A DNA stretch of 64,000 nt from Planococcus sp. MSAK28401 (GCF_018283455.1 NZ_JAAMTH010000001.1:1593501-1657500); one strand, 5' to 3'; numbered from the stretch's first letter, positions 17,212-27,151 are shown. A program made the numbers and translations. The notes: generated by a model not told the origin, from the sequence alone.

Positions 17212-18676
17212 AGACAACCAGCCACTCATTTTTGAAATGACCAAACAAGGCCGTGTCGGCTACAGCCTGCCGGAACTTGATGTGCCGGAAGTGGATTTGA
17301 CTGAATTGCTCGGCCAAGAACTAGTACGCGATGAGTTTGCGGAATTGCCGGAAGTCTCGGAACTCGACATCATGCGCCATTACACAGCGCTATCAAAACG
17401 CAACCACGGCGTCGATTCCGGATTCTATCCGCTCGGCTCGTGCACGATGAAATACAACCCGAAAATCAATGAATCCGTTGCCCGTTTCTCAGGCTTCGCG
17501 AACATCCACCCGCTGCAGGAAGAATCGACTGTCCAAGGCGCGATGGAATTGATGTATGACCTTCAGGAACACTTGAAGGAAATTACCGGCATGGACGAAG
17601 TGACACTTCAGCCGGCCGCTGGTGCACACGGTGAATGGACGGGCCTCATGATGATCCGTGCTTTCCACGAAGCGAATGGTGATTTCAACCGCACGAAAGT
17701 CATTGTGCCGGATTCTGCCCACGGAACAAACCCAGCTTCTGCGACAGTCGCTGGTTTCGAGACCGTGACTGTGAAATCGAACGAGCACGGCTTGGTCGAC
17801 CTGGAAGACTTGAAGCGCGTAGTCGGCGACGATACAGCAGCACTCATGCTGACGAACCCGAACACGCTCGGCCTTTTCGAAGAAGATATCCTAGAAATGG
17901 CATCGATCATCCACGAAGTCGGGGGTAAGCTGTATTACGACGGAGCGAATTTGAACGCGGTCATGTCAAAAGCACGCCCTGGCGATATGGGCTTTGATGT
18001 CGTCCATTTGAACTTGCATAAAACTTTCACCGGCCCGCACGGCGGTGGCGGCCCAGGATCCGGACCAGTCGGCGTCAATGCAGACCTGATCCCGTATTTG
18101 CCGAAGCCGATCCTCATCAAAACCGATGAAGGCTTCACATTCGATTACGACCGCCCTGAGTCCATCGGGCGCGTCAAGCCGTTCTATGGCAACTTTGGCA
18201 TCAATGTCCGTGCCTATACCTATATCCGCACAATGGGGCCGGACGGCTTGAAGAAAGTGACTGAATACGCTGTATTGAACGCCAATTACATGATGCGCCG
18301 CCTTGCGCCTCATTTCGATTTGCCGTACGACCGCCACTGCAAGCATGAATTTGTGTTGAGCGGCCGCCGCCAGAAGAAACTTGGCGTCAGAACGCTCGAT
18401 ATGGCGAAACGCCTGCTTGACTTCGGTTACCATCCGCCGACGATCTACTTCCCGCTCAACGTGGAAGAAGGCATGATGATCGAGCCGACCGAGACCGAAT
18501 CGAAAGAAACGCTCGATGACTTTATCGATGCGATGATCCAAATTGCGCGTGAAGTGGAAGAAAACCCGGAGATCGTCCAAAATGCACCGCATACGACGGT
18601 GATCAACCGGCTGGATGAAACGAAAGCGGCTCGCAAGCCAGTTCTTCGTTATCAGAAACCGTCAGACAGCGAATGA
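17204..18676 (+). CDS. gcvPB: Glycine dehydrogenase (decarboxylating) subunit 2
   Basis: The PLP-bearing half of the split P protein, 490 residues. The cofactor lysine lies in [33 protein letters not shown] near the N terminus and [10 protein letters not shown] later are characteristic. The ATG at 17204 follows GGAGGC inside the end of gcvPA. The operon ends at the palindromic terminator just downstream. Confidence 0.97.
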   Translation: MHKDNQPLIFEMTKQGRVGYSLPELDVPEVDLTELLGQELVRDEFAELPEVSELDIMRHYTALSKRNHGVDSGFYPLGSCTMKYNPKINESVARFSGFANIHPLQEESTVQGAMELMYDLQEHLKEITGMDEVTLQPAAGAHGEWTGLMMIRAFHEANGDFNRTKVIVPDSAHGTNPASATVAGFETVTVKSNEHGLVDLEDLKRVVGDDTAALMLTNPNTLGLFEEDILEMASIIHEVGGKLYYDGANLNAVMSKARPGDMGFDVVHLNLHKTFTGPHGGGGPGSGPVGVNADLIPYLPKPILIKTDEGFTFDYDRPESIGRVKPFYGNFGINVRAYTYIRTMGPDGLKKVTEYAVLNANYMMRRLAPHFDLPYDRHCKHEFVLSGRRQKKLGVRTLDMAKRLLDFGYHPPTIYFPLNVEEGMMIEPTETESKETLDDFIDAMIQIAREVEENPEIVQNAPHTTVINRLDETKAARKPVLRYQKPSDSE

Positions 18677-18678
18677 TA

Positions 18679-18716
18679 TAAAAAAACCCCGGAAGCAATT
18701 GCTTCCGGGGTTTTTG
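18679..18716. terminator. Bidirectional terminator between gcvPB and the rhodanese gene
   Basis: A perfect palindrome (AAAAACCCCGGAAGCAA with its complement) with A and T runs on both sides, so it serves both convergent genes. Confidence 0.93.
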
Positions 18717-18717
18717 A

Positions 18718-19098
18718 TTATTTGGATTTGATTTTGCCTGTCCATTTTTTGAAGCCGCCCTGCAATTGGAACAATTGCTCATAGCCTTTTTTCTTCAGGA
18801 ACAATGCAACGCGTCCGCTTCTTGCCCCGTTCTGGTCATACAGATAGACCGGTTTGTCGGCACGGATTTCCTTGTAGCGCTGGCGCAATTGCGATTGCGG
18901 GATGTTGCGCGCCCCAAGAATATGGCCGGCTGCGAAATCTTTTGGTTCCCGGACATCGATGAGCTGCGCTTTTCGGTAGCCTTGAATGAATTCTTCCTGG
19001 TTCAGATCGGTGACTGCTTTGCGGATGCGCAGGAAGGAGACGACCGCAAAGATGAGGATGGCGATGACGACACCCAATGTGATATACAATAATTCCAC
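18718..19098 (-). CDS. Membrane-anchored rhodanese-fold protein lacking the catalytic Cys (YqhL-like)
   Basis: A 126-residue protein with one N-terminal membrane helix (LLYITLGVVIAILIFAVVSF) and a rhodanese domain: QLIDVREPKDFAAGHILGARNIP is the usual CH2A-like front. The active-site loop should read CxxGxRS; here it is YDQNGARSGR, with Asp in place of Cys. It is therefore unlikely to be a sulfurtransferase and may bind a partner or oxyanion instead. The gene sits next to gcvPB as yqhL does in Bacillus. A GGGGCAAG site precedes the ATG. Confidence 0.85.
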   Translation of the reverse strand: MELLYITLGVVIAILIFAVVSFLRIRKAVTDLNQEEFIQGYRKAQLIDVREPKDFAAGHILGARNIPQSQLRQRYKEIRADKPVYLYDQNGARSGRVALFLKKKGYEQLFQLQGGFKKWTGKIKSK

Positions 19099-19405
19099 TG
19101 TTCTTGCCCCTTTCTATACTTACTCATTATAAGAGATATGGTGACGGATATTCAATGGCTATGTTACAGTAATCTGGGCAAATCAGAGGCAATCCTGTGA
19201 AGCCTGCGGGCAGGAAGCGCGCTGCGGCTGGAGTTTCAGTTGTCAAGTGCTTTCAACAGGAAAATAAATCGATTTTTGTGCTGAATTATGCGAACATACG
19301 TGTCTTTCGTCTCATTTTAACGAAAGGGAAAACGCAGAACCCTTGCCATTGCTCGATTATCCAGCCGCGCAAATTTTCCATCAGAAAAATGTTATTGCGA
19401 GTGAG

Positions 19406-19453
19406 TTTCAATATATAGTATCATGGGAATTGTAATAATACTATATATAGTGT
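19406..19453 (+). promoter_or_regulatory. Twin NrdR boxes upstream of nrdJ
   Basis: TTTCAATATATAGTAT (19406-19421) and ATACTATATATAGTGT (19438-19453) both match the 16 bp NrdR palindrome (ACACWATATATWGTGT), with 16 bp between and 32 bp centre to centre, the three-turn phasing typical of NrdR sites. They cover the likely promoter, so NrdR would repress at high dATP. The rest of the gap back to 19098 shows nothing else. Confidence 0.8.
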
Positions 19454-19486
19454 TAAGCCCATATAATATAAAGGAGGATTTGTCAA

Positions 19487-22045
19487 ATGGTTTCCGCCAC
19501 ACAATCCGAATATACATTAAACGTCGAGTCCCTGAACAAAGACATTGAAGCTTTCCCGCAAGTCCACGCGGTAACGAAGGACATGAAGAAAACCCATAAA
19601 GGCGTATCCCGCCTGGTCATGATCGACCGCTATTCCTTCAAGGACACTAGCAAAAGTACATTGAAGCCTGGCGATTTCGTCGTGTTGACGGTCAAGGAAG
19701 ACCCGAAATTTCCAGCACGCGGCCTCGGATATATCGTCTCGATCGACCAAGACGCGAACAAAGCACGCGTGTGGATCGAAGAAGATTACCGCAGCGCCAT
19801 CGACAACCCTGAAGAAGTAGAGCAAGGCATCGTCAACCGGCCGATCGATGTCATCGAAAAACCGCTCGAAGTATTTTACGAGCAAATCGCCAAACGTAAT
19901 GCCACTGGGCTTTCTGCAGTCGAGAAAACTCCTGAAAAGCAAAGCGAATGGTTCACGAAATTCTACGAGCAGCTCGTCAACTTGAATTTCGTCCCTGCCG
20001 GCCGTGTGCTGTACGGGGCAGGCGCTGACACCGATGTCACGTATTTCAACTGCTACGTCATGCCGTTTGTAGCTGATTCACGCGAAGGCATCTCAGACCA
20101 CCGCAAGCAAGTGATGGAAATCATGAGCCGCGGAGGCGGTGTCGGAACGAACGGATCGACTCTTCGCCCGCGCAATACACTCGCTCGTGGCGTCAATGGC
20201 AAATCATCCGGTTCTGTTTCATGGCTCGATGATATCGCGAAACTGACGCATCTGGTCGAACAAGGTGGTTCACGCCGCGGTGCCCAGATGATCATGCTTG
20301 CTGACTGGCATCCTGATATCGCGGAATTCATCATTTCCAAAATGCAAAACCCGCGTATTTTGCGCTATTTGATCGAAAACACCGAAGACGAAACGATCAA
20401 ACGCTTGGCGAACGATAAATTGAAGTTCAAACCTTTAACTGAGCAGGAAGAAGCGATGTACCAAGGTTTGCTTAACTACCGGACGATTCCGGGCATGGGT
20501 GGATTCAACGAAAAAATCATGCGCGATGCAGAAACGAAACTGCGCGATGGCGGGACGTTCTCTGTCCATAACGAAGAATTCCTCACCGGCGCCAATATTT
20601 CCGTTACCTTGACGAAAGACTTTATGGAAGCAGTCGAAAAAGACGAGGACTTCGAATTGCGCTTCCCGGCAGTTGAAACGTATTCGAAAGAAGAGATGGC
20701 GGTTTATAACGAGGAATGGCATAAGATCGGCGATGTCCGCGATTGGGAAAAAATGGGCCATAAAGTCCGGACCTACCGCGTGATCAAAGCGCGCGAACTA
20801 TGGAACTTGATCAATGTATGCGCGACATATTCCGCAGAACCTGGCATCTTCTTTATCGATAATGCCAATGAAAAAACGAACGCCACTGCATACGGCCAAA
20901 AAGTCGTAGCGACGAACCCATGCGGTGAGCAACCGCTTGCGCCTTATTCCGTGTGCAACTTGGCAGCCGTCAACCTGGCACGCTTTGCAGATCCAAAAAC
21001 GAAGCAAGTCGATTTTGAAGCACTTAAAGAAACAGTGCGCGTCGGCGTGCGCATGCAAGACAACGTCATCGATGCAACGCCATATTTCCTGGAAGACAAC
21101 CGCATCCAGGCACTTGGCGAACGCCGTGTAGGACTTGGCGTCATGGGCCTTGCCGATTTGCTCATCTATTCGGACCGTGAATACGGCTCTCCGGAAGGCA
21201 ACGAGCTGGTCGATGAGATTTTCAAGACGATTGCAGTCGCAGCTTACGAAGCGTCAACGGAACTCGCGGAAGAGCGCGGCAGCTTCCCGTTCCTCGTCGG
21301 CGAAACAGATGCAGAAACCGAGAACCTGCGCCGTGCATTTACCGAAACCGGCTTTATGCAAGGGATGCCGGAAGAAATCCGCCAAGCGGTGCTCGACAAA
21401 GGAATCCGCAATTCCCATCTATTGACGGTGGCACCGACAGGGTCGACTGGCACGATGGTTGGCGTCTCGACAGGATTGGAACCGTATTATTCATTCACAT
21501 ATTACCGCAGTGGGCGTCTCGGGAAATTTATCGAAGTAAAAGCGGATATCGTCCGTGAATACTTGAAGAACAACCCGGATGCAGAAGAAGACAATTTGCC
21601 GAAAGCGTTTGTCACTTCGATGGATCTTGCCCCTGAAGCGCATGCTGATGTGCAATGCATCATCCAGCGCTGGATCGATTCCTCAATTTCGAAAACGGTC
21701 AATGCGCCGAAAGGCTATACCGTTGAACAGGTTGAAGGCGTCTATGAGCGTCTCTACAAAGGCGGTGCCAAAGGCGGCACAGTCTACGTCGACGGCAGCC
21801 GTGATTCGCAAGTGCTGACTTTGAAGGCTGAAGACAATACATTCGAAGAAGACCATAAAGAAGAAGACACTGGCAAACGTCCCGTCGTCTTGATCGACAC
21901 GATCCAAGACTTGCGCTCGACCAATGTCACGATCGGATCGGAAGTAGGCAATACTTGCCCTGTCTGCCGCAAAGGGACAGTGGAAGAAATGGGCGGATGC
22001 AATACCTGCACGAACTGCGCAGCCCAATTGAAATGCGGACTGTAA
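19487..22045 (+). CDS. nrdJ: Adenosylcobalamin-dependent (class II) ribonucleotide reductase
   Basis: An 852-residue class II RNR that reduces ribonucleotides using a radical made from coenzyme B12, without needing oxygen. Active-site cysteines are visible in TYFNCYVMP and in ATNPCGEQPLAPYSVCNL (C-x-E pair), and the C-terminal swinging arm ends NTCPVCRKGT...CNTCTNCAAQLKCGL with several Cys pairs. APTGSTGTMVGVSTGLEP is the phosphate-binding region. About 80 residues lie between EFIISKMQ and NISVTLT, more than in short class II enzymes. No B12 riboswitch was found; control appears to be by NrdR. The ATG at 19487 follows AAAGGAGG. Confidence 0.96.
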   Translation: MVSATQSEYTLNVESLNKDIEAFPQVHAVTKDMKKTHKGVSRLVMIDRYSFKDTSKSTLKPGDFVVLTVKEDPKFPARGLGYIVSIDQDANKARVWIEEDYRSAIDNPEEVEQGIVNRPIDVIEKPLEVFYEQIAKRNATGLSAVEKTPEKQSEWFTKFYEQLVNLNFVPAGRVLYGAGADTDVTYFNCYVMPFVADSREGISDHRKQVMEIMSRGGGVGTNGSTLRPRNTLARGVNGKSSGSVSWLDDIAKLTHLVEQGGSRRGAQMIMLADWHPDIAEFIISKMQNPRILRYLIENTEDETIKRLANDKLKFKPLTEQEEAMYQGLLNYRTIPGMGGFNEKIMRDAETKLRDGGTFSVHNEEFLTGANISVTLTKDFMEAVEKDEDFELRFPAVETYSKEEMAVYNEEWHKIGDVRDWEKMGHKVRTYRVIKARELWNLINVCATYSAEPGIFFIDNANEKTNATAYGQKVVATNPCGEQPLAPYSVCNLAAVNLARFADPKTKQVDFEALKETVRVGVRMQDNVIDATPYFLEDNRIQALGERRVGLGVMGLADLLIYSDREYGSPEGNELVDEIFKTIAVAAYEASTELAEERGSFPFLVGETDAETENLRRAFTETGFMQGMPEEIRQAVLDKGIRNSHLLTVAPTGSTGTMVGVSTGLEPYYSFTYYRSGRLGKFIEVKADIVREYLKNNPDAEEDNLPKAFVTSMDLAPEAHADVQCIIQRWIDSSISKTVNAPKGYTVEQVEGVYERLYKGGAKGGTVYVDGSRDSQVLTLKAEDNTFEEDHKEEDTGKRPVVLIDTIQDLRSTNVTIGSEVGNTCPVCRKGTVEEMGGCNTCTNCAAQLKCGL

Positions 22046-22085
22046 CAAAAAACTTCAAATAGCCGGAGTCATATTCTCCAGTTAC

Positions 22086-22121
22086 AAAAGCGGAAGCCAA
22101 AATAGGCTTCCGCTTTTTTTT
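22086..22121 (+). terminator. Terminator after nrdJ
   Basis: AAAAGCGGAAGCC pairs with GGCTTCCGCTTTT, then a T run. Confidence 0.93.
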
Positions 22122-22162
22122 AGCTTGTCGAGTAAGTTAAGAATACGTATTTTCCGAAGCTT

Positions 22163-22330
22163 ATCGCTCGCTTTCCGCGGGCGGGAATCGAGCCTCCTCA
22201 ACCGCTTCGAAACCTTTGTGCTCTCACATCTGCACAGCAGATGCGTCGCAAATGATTAGACTCAGCAATGCTTCGCTTAATCATTGTCTGCGGGGTCTCT
22301 CAAACCCGTCGCTTCGCTGCTCCCGCAGGA
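22163..22330. repeat. Intergenic palindromic repeat, Bacillaceae/Planococcaceae type (copy 1)
   Basis: About 170 bp bounded by CGCTTTCCGCGGGCGGG and GGGTCTC...GCTCCCGCAGGA, with internal hairpins (ATCTGC/GCAGAT and AATGATTA/TAATCATT). A related element lies at 59324-59430 sharing CGCTTTCCG, GAGCC, CGCTTCG and GGGTCTC in the same order. I recognise the layout from Bacillales intergenic regions but cannot name a family. The remaining 22330-22600 gap holds a further hairpin (AAGATAAG/CTTATCTT) and the aroQ promoter. Confidence 0.6.
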
Positions 22331-22538
22331 AAGATAAGGTCGAACTACATGAGATCTTATCTTTGCGAAGTAATGCATAGCATTATTGAGCAGAAGGGTT
22401 TACGAGCGAACGCTTCTCCAAATACTGAGATAGTTCTTTGATTTTTGATTGTAGAAAGGACTATCCCCTTTCGATTCATAGCGGCACATATAATTCTTCA
22501 ACACTATTTTGTCTGCACACGCGTCTCCGTCTTCTGGC

Positions 22539-22566
22539 TTGCTGCTAATTGAACGTATGCTAAAAT
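22539..22566 (+). promoter_or_regulatory. Possible promoter of the aroQ-yqhT-efp unit
   Basis: TTGCTG (22539-22544) and TAAAAT (22561-22566) with 16 bp spacing, 34 bases before the aroQ start. Confidence 0.45.
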
Positions 22567-22599
22567 GGAAAAGGAAAGTCAAGAAAGGGGTGCAAGAGC

Positions 22600-23040
22600 A
22601 TGAGAGTCTTGGTGTTGAACGGTCCCAATTTAAACCGTCTCGGCAAACGCGAAAAACAAGCGTACGGAAGTTTTACTTTGCAGGAGTTGGAGCAGGAACT
22701 GTCGGAATTCGCAGAAGAGGAAGGCTTTGAACTGGTCTGCCGGCAGTCTAACCATGAAGGCGAATTGATCGATTGGATCCATGGCGCGGACGATGATGCC
22801 ATATCGGGCATTGTGTTAAATGCCGGTGCCTATACGCACACGAGCATTGCGATACGCGACGCCATCGCATCGGTCCAAGTGCCGGTCGTTGAAGTACATA
22901 TTTCCAATATCCATGCCCGTGAAGAGTTCCGCCACTATTCCCATATCGCGCCGGTAGCTACCGGGCAAATCGCCGGATTCGGCAAGGATGTTTACCGGCT
23001 AGGGCTCCAGTCGCTCTTGCTTCGACAACAGAAAGGATGA
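22600..23040 (+). CDS. aroQ: Type II 3-dehydroquinate dehydratase
   Basis: The dodecameric type II enzyme (146 residues) that converts 3-dehydroquinate to 3-dehydroshikimate in the shikimate pathway. Motifs are LNGPNLNRLGKRE, the mobile loop with AYGSFTL, QSNHEGELIDWIH, LNAGAYTHTSIAIRDAI and the catalytic His region VEVHISNIHAREEFR. An AAAGGGG site precedes the ATG. It overlaps the possible first start of the peptidase gene. Confidence 0.96.
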   Translation: MRVLVLNGPNLNRLGKREKQAYGSFTLQELEQELSEFAEEEGFELVCRQSNHEGELIDWIHGADDDAISGIVLNAGAYTHTSIAIRDAIASVQVPVVEVHISNIHAREEFRHYSHIAPVATGQIAGFGKDVYRLGLQSLLLRQQKG

Positions 23041-23045
23041 AACTG

Positions 23046-24104
23046 ATGAAATTGATGAAACTGCGCGAACAAATGCAAAAGCGGGAACTGGATTCCCTGC
23101 TGGTGACTAATCCGTATAATCTTCGTTTTATTACAGGCTTCACCGGAACGGCTGGGCTTGCGCTCATCACGCCGAATGATGCTTGGTTCATTACCGATTT
23201 CCGCTATACCGAACAGGCGGGAGAGCAAGTCACAGAATTTAAAGTGGTCCAAGCACAAAAAGGATTGATCGATGAAGTGGCGCGCATTGCTGGGGAAGCG
23301 GCAGTCGAGCGATTGGCATTCGAACAGGATTACATGACCTTTGCGACCTATTCGCAGTATCAGGAAAAATTATCTGCGACGCTCGAACCGGTCAGCGGGT
23401 TGATCGAAAAGCTTCGTATGGTGAAATCGCCTGAGGAACTTGAGGTGCTAAAAGCGGCAGCCAAGATCGCCGATGATGCATTTGAGCATATTTGCGATTA
23501 TATCAAAGCCGGCATGACGGAACTGCAAGTCTCCAACGAATTGGAATTTTTCATGCGTTCACAAGGCGCAACTTCTTCTTCATTCGACATCATCGTCGCA
23601 TCGGGCTTGCGTTCGGCATTGCCGCATGGCGTTGCATCCGACAAAAAAATCGAACAAGGCGACTTGATCACGCTCGATTTCGGCGCATTATACAACGGCT
23701 ATGTCTCAGACATCACGCGCACGGTGGCAGTCGGCGAACCGTCCGACAAGCTCAAGGAAATTTATCAGGTGGTATTGGATTCACAAGTATTGGCACTTGA
23801 GAAAATCAAGCCGGGCATGACGGGAATCGAAGCAGATGCCATCGCACGCGATTACATCAAGTCGAAAGGCTACGGGGAAGCATTCGGGCATTCGACGGGC
23901 CATGGCATCGGCCTTGAAGTCCATGAAGGCCCAGGGTTGTCGTTCCGCTCCGAAACCGTCCTTGAACCCGGGATGGCTGTCACGGTCGAACCGGGCATCT
24001 ATTTGCCGGGAATTGGCGGAGTGCGCATCGAAGATGATATACTGATTACCGAAACGGGGAATGAGCGCTTGACGCATTCTTCAAAAGAGCTTCGCATTTT
24101 ATAA
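23046..24104 (+). CDS. yqhT: M24 Xaa-Pro aminopeptidase family protein (YqhT)
   Basis: A 352-residue creatinase-fold metallopeptidase, likely removing N-terminal residues before proline. Metal ligands appear in [18 protein letters not shown] (two Asp), [16 protein letters not shown] (His), [10 protein letters not shown] (Glu) and the final RIEDD (Glu). The start is uncertain because a 9-base unit repeats three times (MKLMKLMKL; ATGs at 23037, 23046, 23055). AAAGGA at 23032 places the ATG at 23046 best; the one at 23037 forms an ATGA overlap with aroQ but sits on the ribosome site. efp follows. Confidence 0.92.
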   Translation: MKLMKLREQMQKRELDSLLVTNPYNLRFITGFTGTAGLALITPNDAWFITDFRYTEQAGEQVTEFKVVQAQKGLIDEVARIAGEAAVERLAFEQDYMTFATYSQYQEKLSATLEPVSGLIEKLRMVKSPEELEVLKAAAKIADDAFEHICDYIKAGMTELQVSNELEFFMRSQGATSSSFDIIVASGLRSALPHGVASDKKIEQGDLITLDFGALYNGYVSDITRTVAVGEPSDKLKEIYQVVLDSQVLALEKIKPGMTGIEADAIARDYIKSKGYGEAFGHSTGHGIGLEVHEGPGLSFRSETVLEPGMAVTVEPGIYLPGIGGVRIEDDILITETGNERLTHSSKELRIL

Positions 24105-24124
24105 CAAACGGAGGAACTATTATT

Positions 24125-24685
24125 ATGATTTCAGTAAACGATTTTAAAACAGGATTGACCATCGAAGTGGACAACGATATTTGGCGCGTCATGGAATTCC
24201 AGCACGTCAAACCGGGCAAAGGGGCTGCATTTGTCCGTTCGAAGCTTCGCAATTTGCGTACCGGATCGGTCAATGAAAAGACATTCCGCGCTGGTGAAAA
24301 AGTCGCGAAAGCGCAAATCGACAACCGCAAAATGCAATATTTGTATGCGAATGGCGATATGCATGCATTCATGGACACAGAAACTTACGACCAGATCGAA
24401 TTGCCGGAAAAGAGCATCGCATATGAACTGAAGTTCTTGCAGGAAAACATGGATGTACAAGTCATCCAATACCACGGCGAAGTGTTAGGCGTCGAACTGC
24501 CGAACACCGTCGTGTTGGAAGTTGCTGAAACGGACCCAGGCATCAAGGGAGATACGGCAAGCGGTGGATCAAAACCCGCAATCTTGACAACCGGGCTTTC
24601 TGTCCAGGTGCCATTCTTCATCAACCAAGGGGATAAACTAATCATCAATACGACCGATTCTTCATACGTTTCGCGTGCCCAATAA
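24125..24685 (+). CDS. efp: Translation elongation factor P
   Basis: EF-P (186 residues) enters stalled ribosomes and helps peptide bonds form at polyproline stretches. The modified-lysine loop is [10 protein letters not shown], with Lys32 at the tip, as in B. subtilis where it is 5-aminopentanolylated. The remaining OB domains are complete (YVSRAQ end). GGAGG precedes the ATG. In sporulating Bacillus the spoIIIA operon follows; here accB comes next. Confidence 0.97.
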   Translation: MISVNDFKTGLTIEVDNDIWRVMEFQHVKPGKGAAFVRSKLRNLRTGSVNEKTFRAGEKVAKAQIDNRKMQYLYANGDMHAFMDTETYDQIELPEKSIAYELKFLQENMDVQVIQYHGEVLGVELPNTVVLEVAETDPGIKGDTASGGSKPAILTTGLSVQVPFFINQGDKLIINTTDSSYVSRAQ

Positions 24686-24689
24686 GTAG

Positions 24690-24718
24690 AAAAGGCCTCT
24701 TTTAAGGGGCCTTTTTTT
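24690..24718 (+). terminator. Terminator after efp
   Basis: AAAAGGCC pairs with GGCCTTTT, then a T run. Confidence 0.88.
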
Positions 24719-24811
24719 AAAATGTCGGCCTTACTATTTCAAAATGATTCGAAAAAGTCTAAAATGATGAAGTAGCTAAAACTAATTACATAATAGGGGA
24801 GTAGGTATAAC

Positions 24812-25324
24812 ATGAAAATCCAGGAAATTCGCGAAATCATTAAATTGGTGGACCATTCATCCATCGACGAATTCAGCTATGAATTCGACGGTGTCAAAGT
24901 CAAGATGAAGAAAAATTCATCCAATCCTTCACAACCGGCAGCCGTGCAATCAAAAGCGGCAGAAGAGCCTGCACAGGCACCTGCACCAGCAGCTCCAAAA
25001 CAAGCTGAAGCAGCTGAAGCGGCACCGACAGAACAGCCGGTCAAAACGGAAGCGGCTGGAACTGGCGACGCATCGAATGAAGACTTGCACAAAATCCTGT
25101 CTCCTATGGTGGGCACGTTCTATCAATCGCCATCACCGGAAGAAGAGGCTTATGTAGCTGTCGGGACGAAAGTTGCTGCAGACCAAGTCGTTTGCATCGT
25201 TGAAGCGATGAAGCTCTTTAACGAAATCGAAGCAGAAGTGGATGGGGAAATCGCTGAGATCCTAGTCAAAGATGGCCAATTGGTCGAATACGGTCAGCCT
25301 TTGTTCCTCGTAAAAGCAAACTAA
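24812..25324 (+). CDS. accB: Biotin carboxyl carrier protein of acetyl-CoA carboxylase
   Basis: AccB (170 residues) carries CO2 on biotin between AccC and the AccAD carboxyltransferase in fatty acid synthesis. The biotinylated lysine is Lys134 in VEAMKLFNE, inside a typical C-terminal biotinyl domain. Between the N-terminal helix and this domain is an Ala/Pro/Glu-rich flexible linker (residues about 38-90). A weak promoter-like pair (TTTCAA at 24737, 17 bp, TAAAAT at 24760) lies upstream. accC follows by 12 bases. Confidence 0.97.
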   Translation: MKIQEIREIIKLVDHSSIDEFSYEFDGVKVKMKKNSSNPSQPAAVQSKAAEEPAQAPAPAAPKQAEAAEAAPTEQPVKTEAAGTGDASNEDLHKILSPMVGTFYQSPSPEEEAYVAVGTKVAADQVVCIVEAMKLFNEIEAEVDGEIAEILVKDGQLVEYGQPLFLVKAN

Positions 25325-25336
25325 GGGGGGCTGACA

Positions 25337-26689
25337 ATGATGAAAAAAGTATTGATTGCCAACCGCGGGGAAATCGCCGTCCGGATCATCCGTGCATGCA
25401 AAGAGCTCGATATCCAAACGGTAGCGGTTTATTCAGAAGCGGATAAAGAAGCGCTCCATGTTGAATTAGCCGATGAAGCTTATTGCATCGGGCCAAAACT
25501 ATCAAAAGACAGCTATTTGAACTTTTCCAATATCATCAGCGTCGCAAAACTGACGAATTGCGACGGCATTCATCCGGGTTATGGCTTTCTTGCCGAAAAC
25601 TCGAGCTTTGCCGAATTATGCGAAGCGTGCGACATCATGTTCATCGGTCCGACAGCCGCGGCGATTTCGAAAATGGGCACAAAAGACGTAGCCCGCGAAA
25701 CGATGCGCGCGGCAAATGTACCGGTTGTTCCGGGATCAACTGGAATCGTTGGAAGCGAAGAAGAAGGCTTAGAAATCGCCGAGAAGATCGGTTTTCCGGT
25801 CATCATCAAAGCGACCGCGGGCGGTGGCGGCAAAGGGATCCGCGTGGCGAGAACGCGTGAAGATTTCGTCAAAGGCTTGAATATGACGCAAAAAGAAGCA
25901 GCTGCAGCATTCGGCAACCCCGGCGTCTATATCGAGAAATTCATCGAGGAATTCCGCCATATCGAAATCCAAGTGCTTGCCGATTCGCATGGCAACGCCA
26001 TCCATCTAGGAGAACGCGATTGCTCGATCCAGCGCCGCATGCAAAAGCTCGTCGAAGAAGCGCCGTCTCCTGCTTTATCAGCCGAACTAAGAGCTGAAAT
26101 GGGCGAAGCAGCCGTAAAAGCAGCGCAAGCGGTCAATTACCGGGGCGCTGGGACGGTCGAGTTCATCTTTGACGTAGAAAACCAAAAATTCTACTTCATG
26201 GAAATGAATACACGCATCCAAGTCGAACACCCGGTCACCGAAATGATCACAGGCATCGATTTGATCCAGCAGCAATTGAAAGTCGCTTCTGGCGAAACAC
26301 TTGCCTATAAACAGGAAGACGTGACGTTCAAAGGCTGGTCGATCGAATGCCGCATCAATGCCGAAAACCCGCTGAAGAACTTCATGCCTTCTGCAGGCCG
26401 AGTGGATATGTACTTGCCGCCAGGCGGTATGGGCGTGCGCGTCGATTCAGCGATGTATTCAGGCTATACAATCCCGCCGTATTACGATTCAATGGTAGCT
26501 AAGCTCATCACATTCGCTGATACGCGCGAAGAGGCCGTGGCCAAGATGAAGCGTGCGCTGGATGAATTCGTGGTAGAAGGCGTCTTCACGACCATTCCAT
26601 TCCATCTCCGCCTCATGGATCATGAGGTATTCAAATCCGGGGATTTCAACACGAAATTCCTGGAAAAATACGATGTAATGGGCTCCTGA
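25337..26689 (+). CDS. accC: Biotin carboxylase of acetyl-CoA carboxylase
   Basis: AccC (450 residues) carboxylates biotin on AccB using ATP and bicarbonate. It is a standard ATP-grasp enzyme: N-terminal [21 protein letters not shown], glycine-rich ATP loop [14 protein letters not shown], metal-binding [27 protein letters not shown]. It may also supply carboxybiotin to the carboxyltransferase at 56.4 kb, since no separate propionyl-CoA biotin carboxylase is seen here (inference). AAGGGGGG lies at the right distance from the ATG at 25337. Confidence 0.97.
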   Translation: MMKKVLIANRGEIAVRIIRACKELDIQTVAVYSEADKEALHVELADEAYCIGPKLSKDSYLNFSNIISVAKLTNCDGIHPGYGFLAENSSFAELCEACDIMFIGPTAAAISKMGTKDVARETMRAANVPVVPGSTGIVGSEEEGLEIAEKIGFPVIIKATAGGGGKGIRVARTREDFVKGLNMTQKEAAAAFGNPGVYIEKFIEEFRHIEIQVLADSHGNAIHLGERDCSIQRRMQKLVEEAPSPALSAELRAEMGEAAVKAAQAVNYRGAGTVEFIFDVENQKFYFMEMNTRIQVEHPVTEMITGIDLIQQQLKVASGETLAYKQEDVTFKGWSIECRINAENPLKNFMPSAGRVDMYLPPGGMGVRVDSAMYSGYTIPPYYDSMVAKLITFADTREEAVAKMKRALDEFVVEGVFTTIPFHLRLMDHEVFKSGDFNTKFLEKYDVMGS

Positions 26690-26703
26690 GGAGGAACATT
26701 CAA

Positions 26704-27099
26704 ATGGCAGAAAAAGTAATCCCCTATGTAAAAATGAAATCACCCGGTGCGCAAGATCTCGGGAATATTGAAGTCGCGTCGGAAGTGTTGGAAATAATCG
26801 CCAGCATCGCTGCGACCGATATCGAAGGCGTTGCCAGCATGCGCGGCAATTTTGCTTCAGGCGTCGTTGAACGGTTGGGCAAAAAAGTCCACGGCAAAGG
26901 CATCAAAACCGAACTGTCGGATGAAGGCCTGGCGATTGACGTCTATTGCGTCATCGATTACGGCGTATCGATCCCGAATACTGCCAAAAAAATTCAAGAA
27001 CAAGTCCGTCAGACCTTGGAGACAATGACTTCCCTGCAGACGCAGGAAGTGAATGTGCACATTACCGGTATACATTTCGACAATCCCCAAGTGGACTGA
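26704..27099 (+). CDS. yqhY: Asp23/Gls24 family envelope-stress protein (YqhY)
   Basis: A 131-residue Asp23/Gls24 domain protein. The family is linked to cell-envelope stress, and yqhY next to accBC is thought to influence acetyl-CoA carboxylase activity in B. subtilis. Typical segments are GNIEVASEVLEIIASIAATDIEGVASM split around the first strand and a late VNVHITGIHF. It lies 14 bases after accC with its own GAGGAGG site and is followed by a terminator. Confidence 0.9.
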   Translation: MAEKVIPYVKMKSPGAQDLGNIEVASEVLEIIASIAATDIEGVASMRGNFASGVVERLGKKVHGKGIKTELSDEGLAIDVYCVIDYGVSIPNTAKKIQEQVRQTLETMTSLQTQEVNVHITGIHFDNPQVD

Positions 27100-27104
27100 T
27101 AAGC

Positions 27105-27151
27105 AGGCTGCCCGCACATGCTGACGCGTGTGTCGGCCAGCCTTCTTTTTT
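27105..27151 (+). terminator. Terminator after accB-accC-yqhY
   Basis: GGCTG(n)CCG...CGG(n)CAGCC forms a long stem with an internal mismatch, followed by TTCTTTTTT. Confidence 0.75.

Noticed and set aside
19197-19418. 73-codon frame before nrdJ
   Set aside because: No ribosome site or recognisable protein; it runs into the first NrdR box.
19098-19486. Cobalamin riboswitch before nrdJ
   Set aside because: No B12-box-like GCCACTG segment or extended structure is present; NrdR palindromes explain the region.
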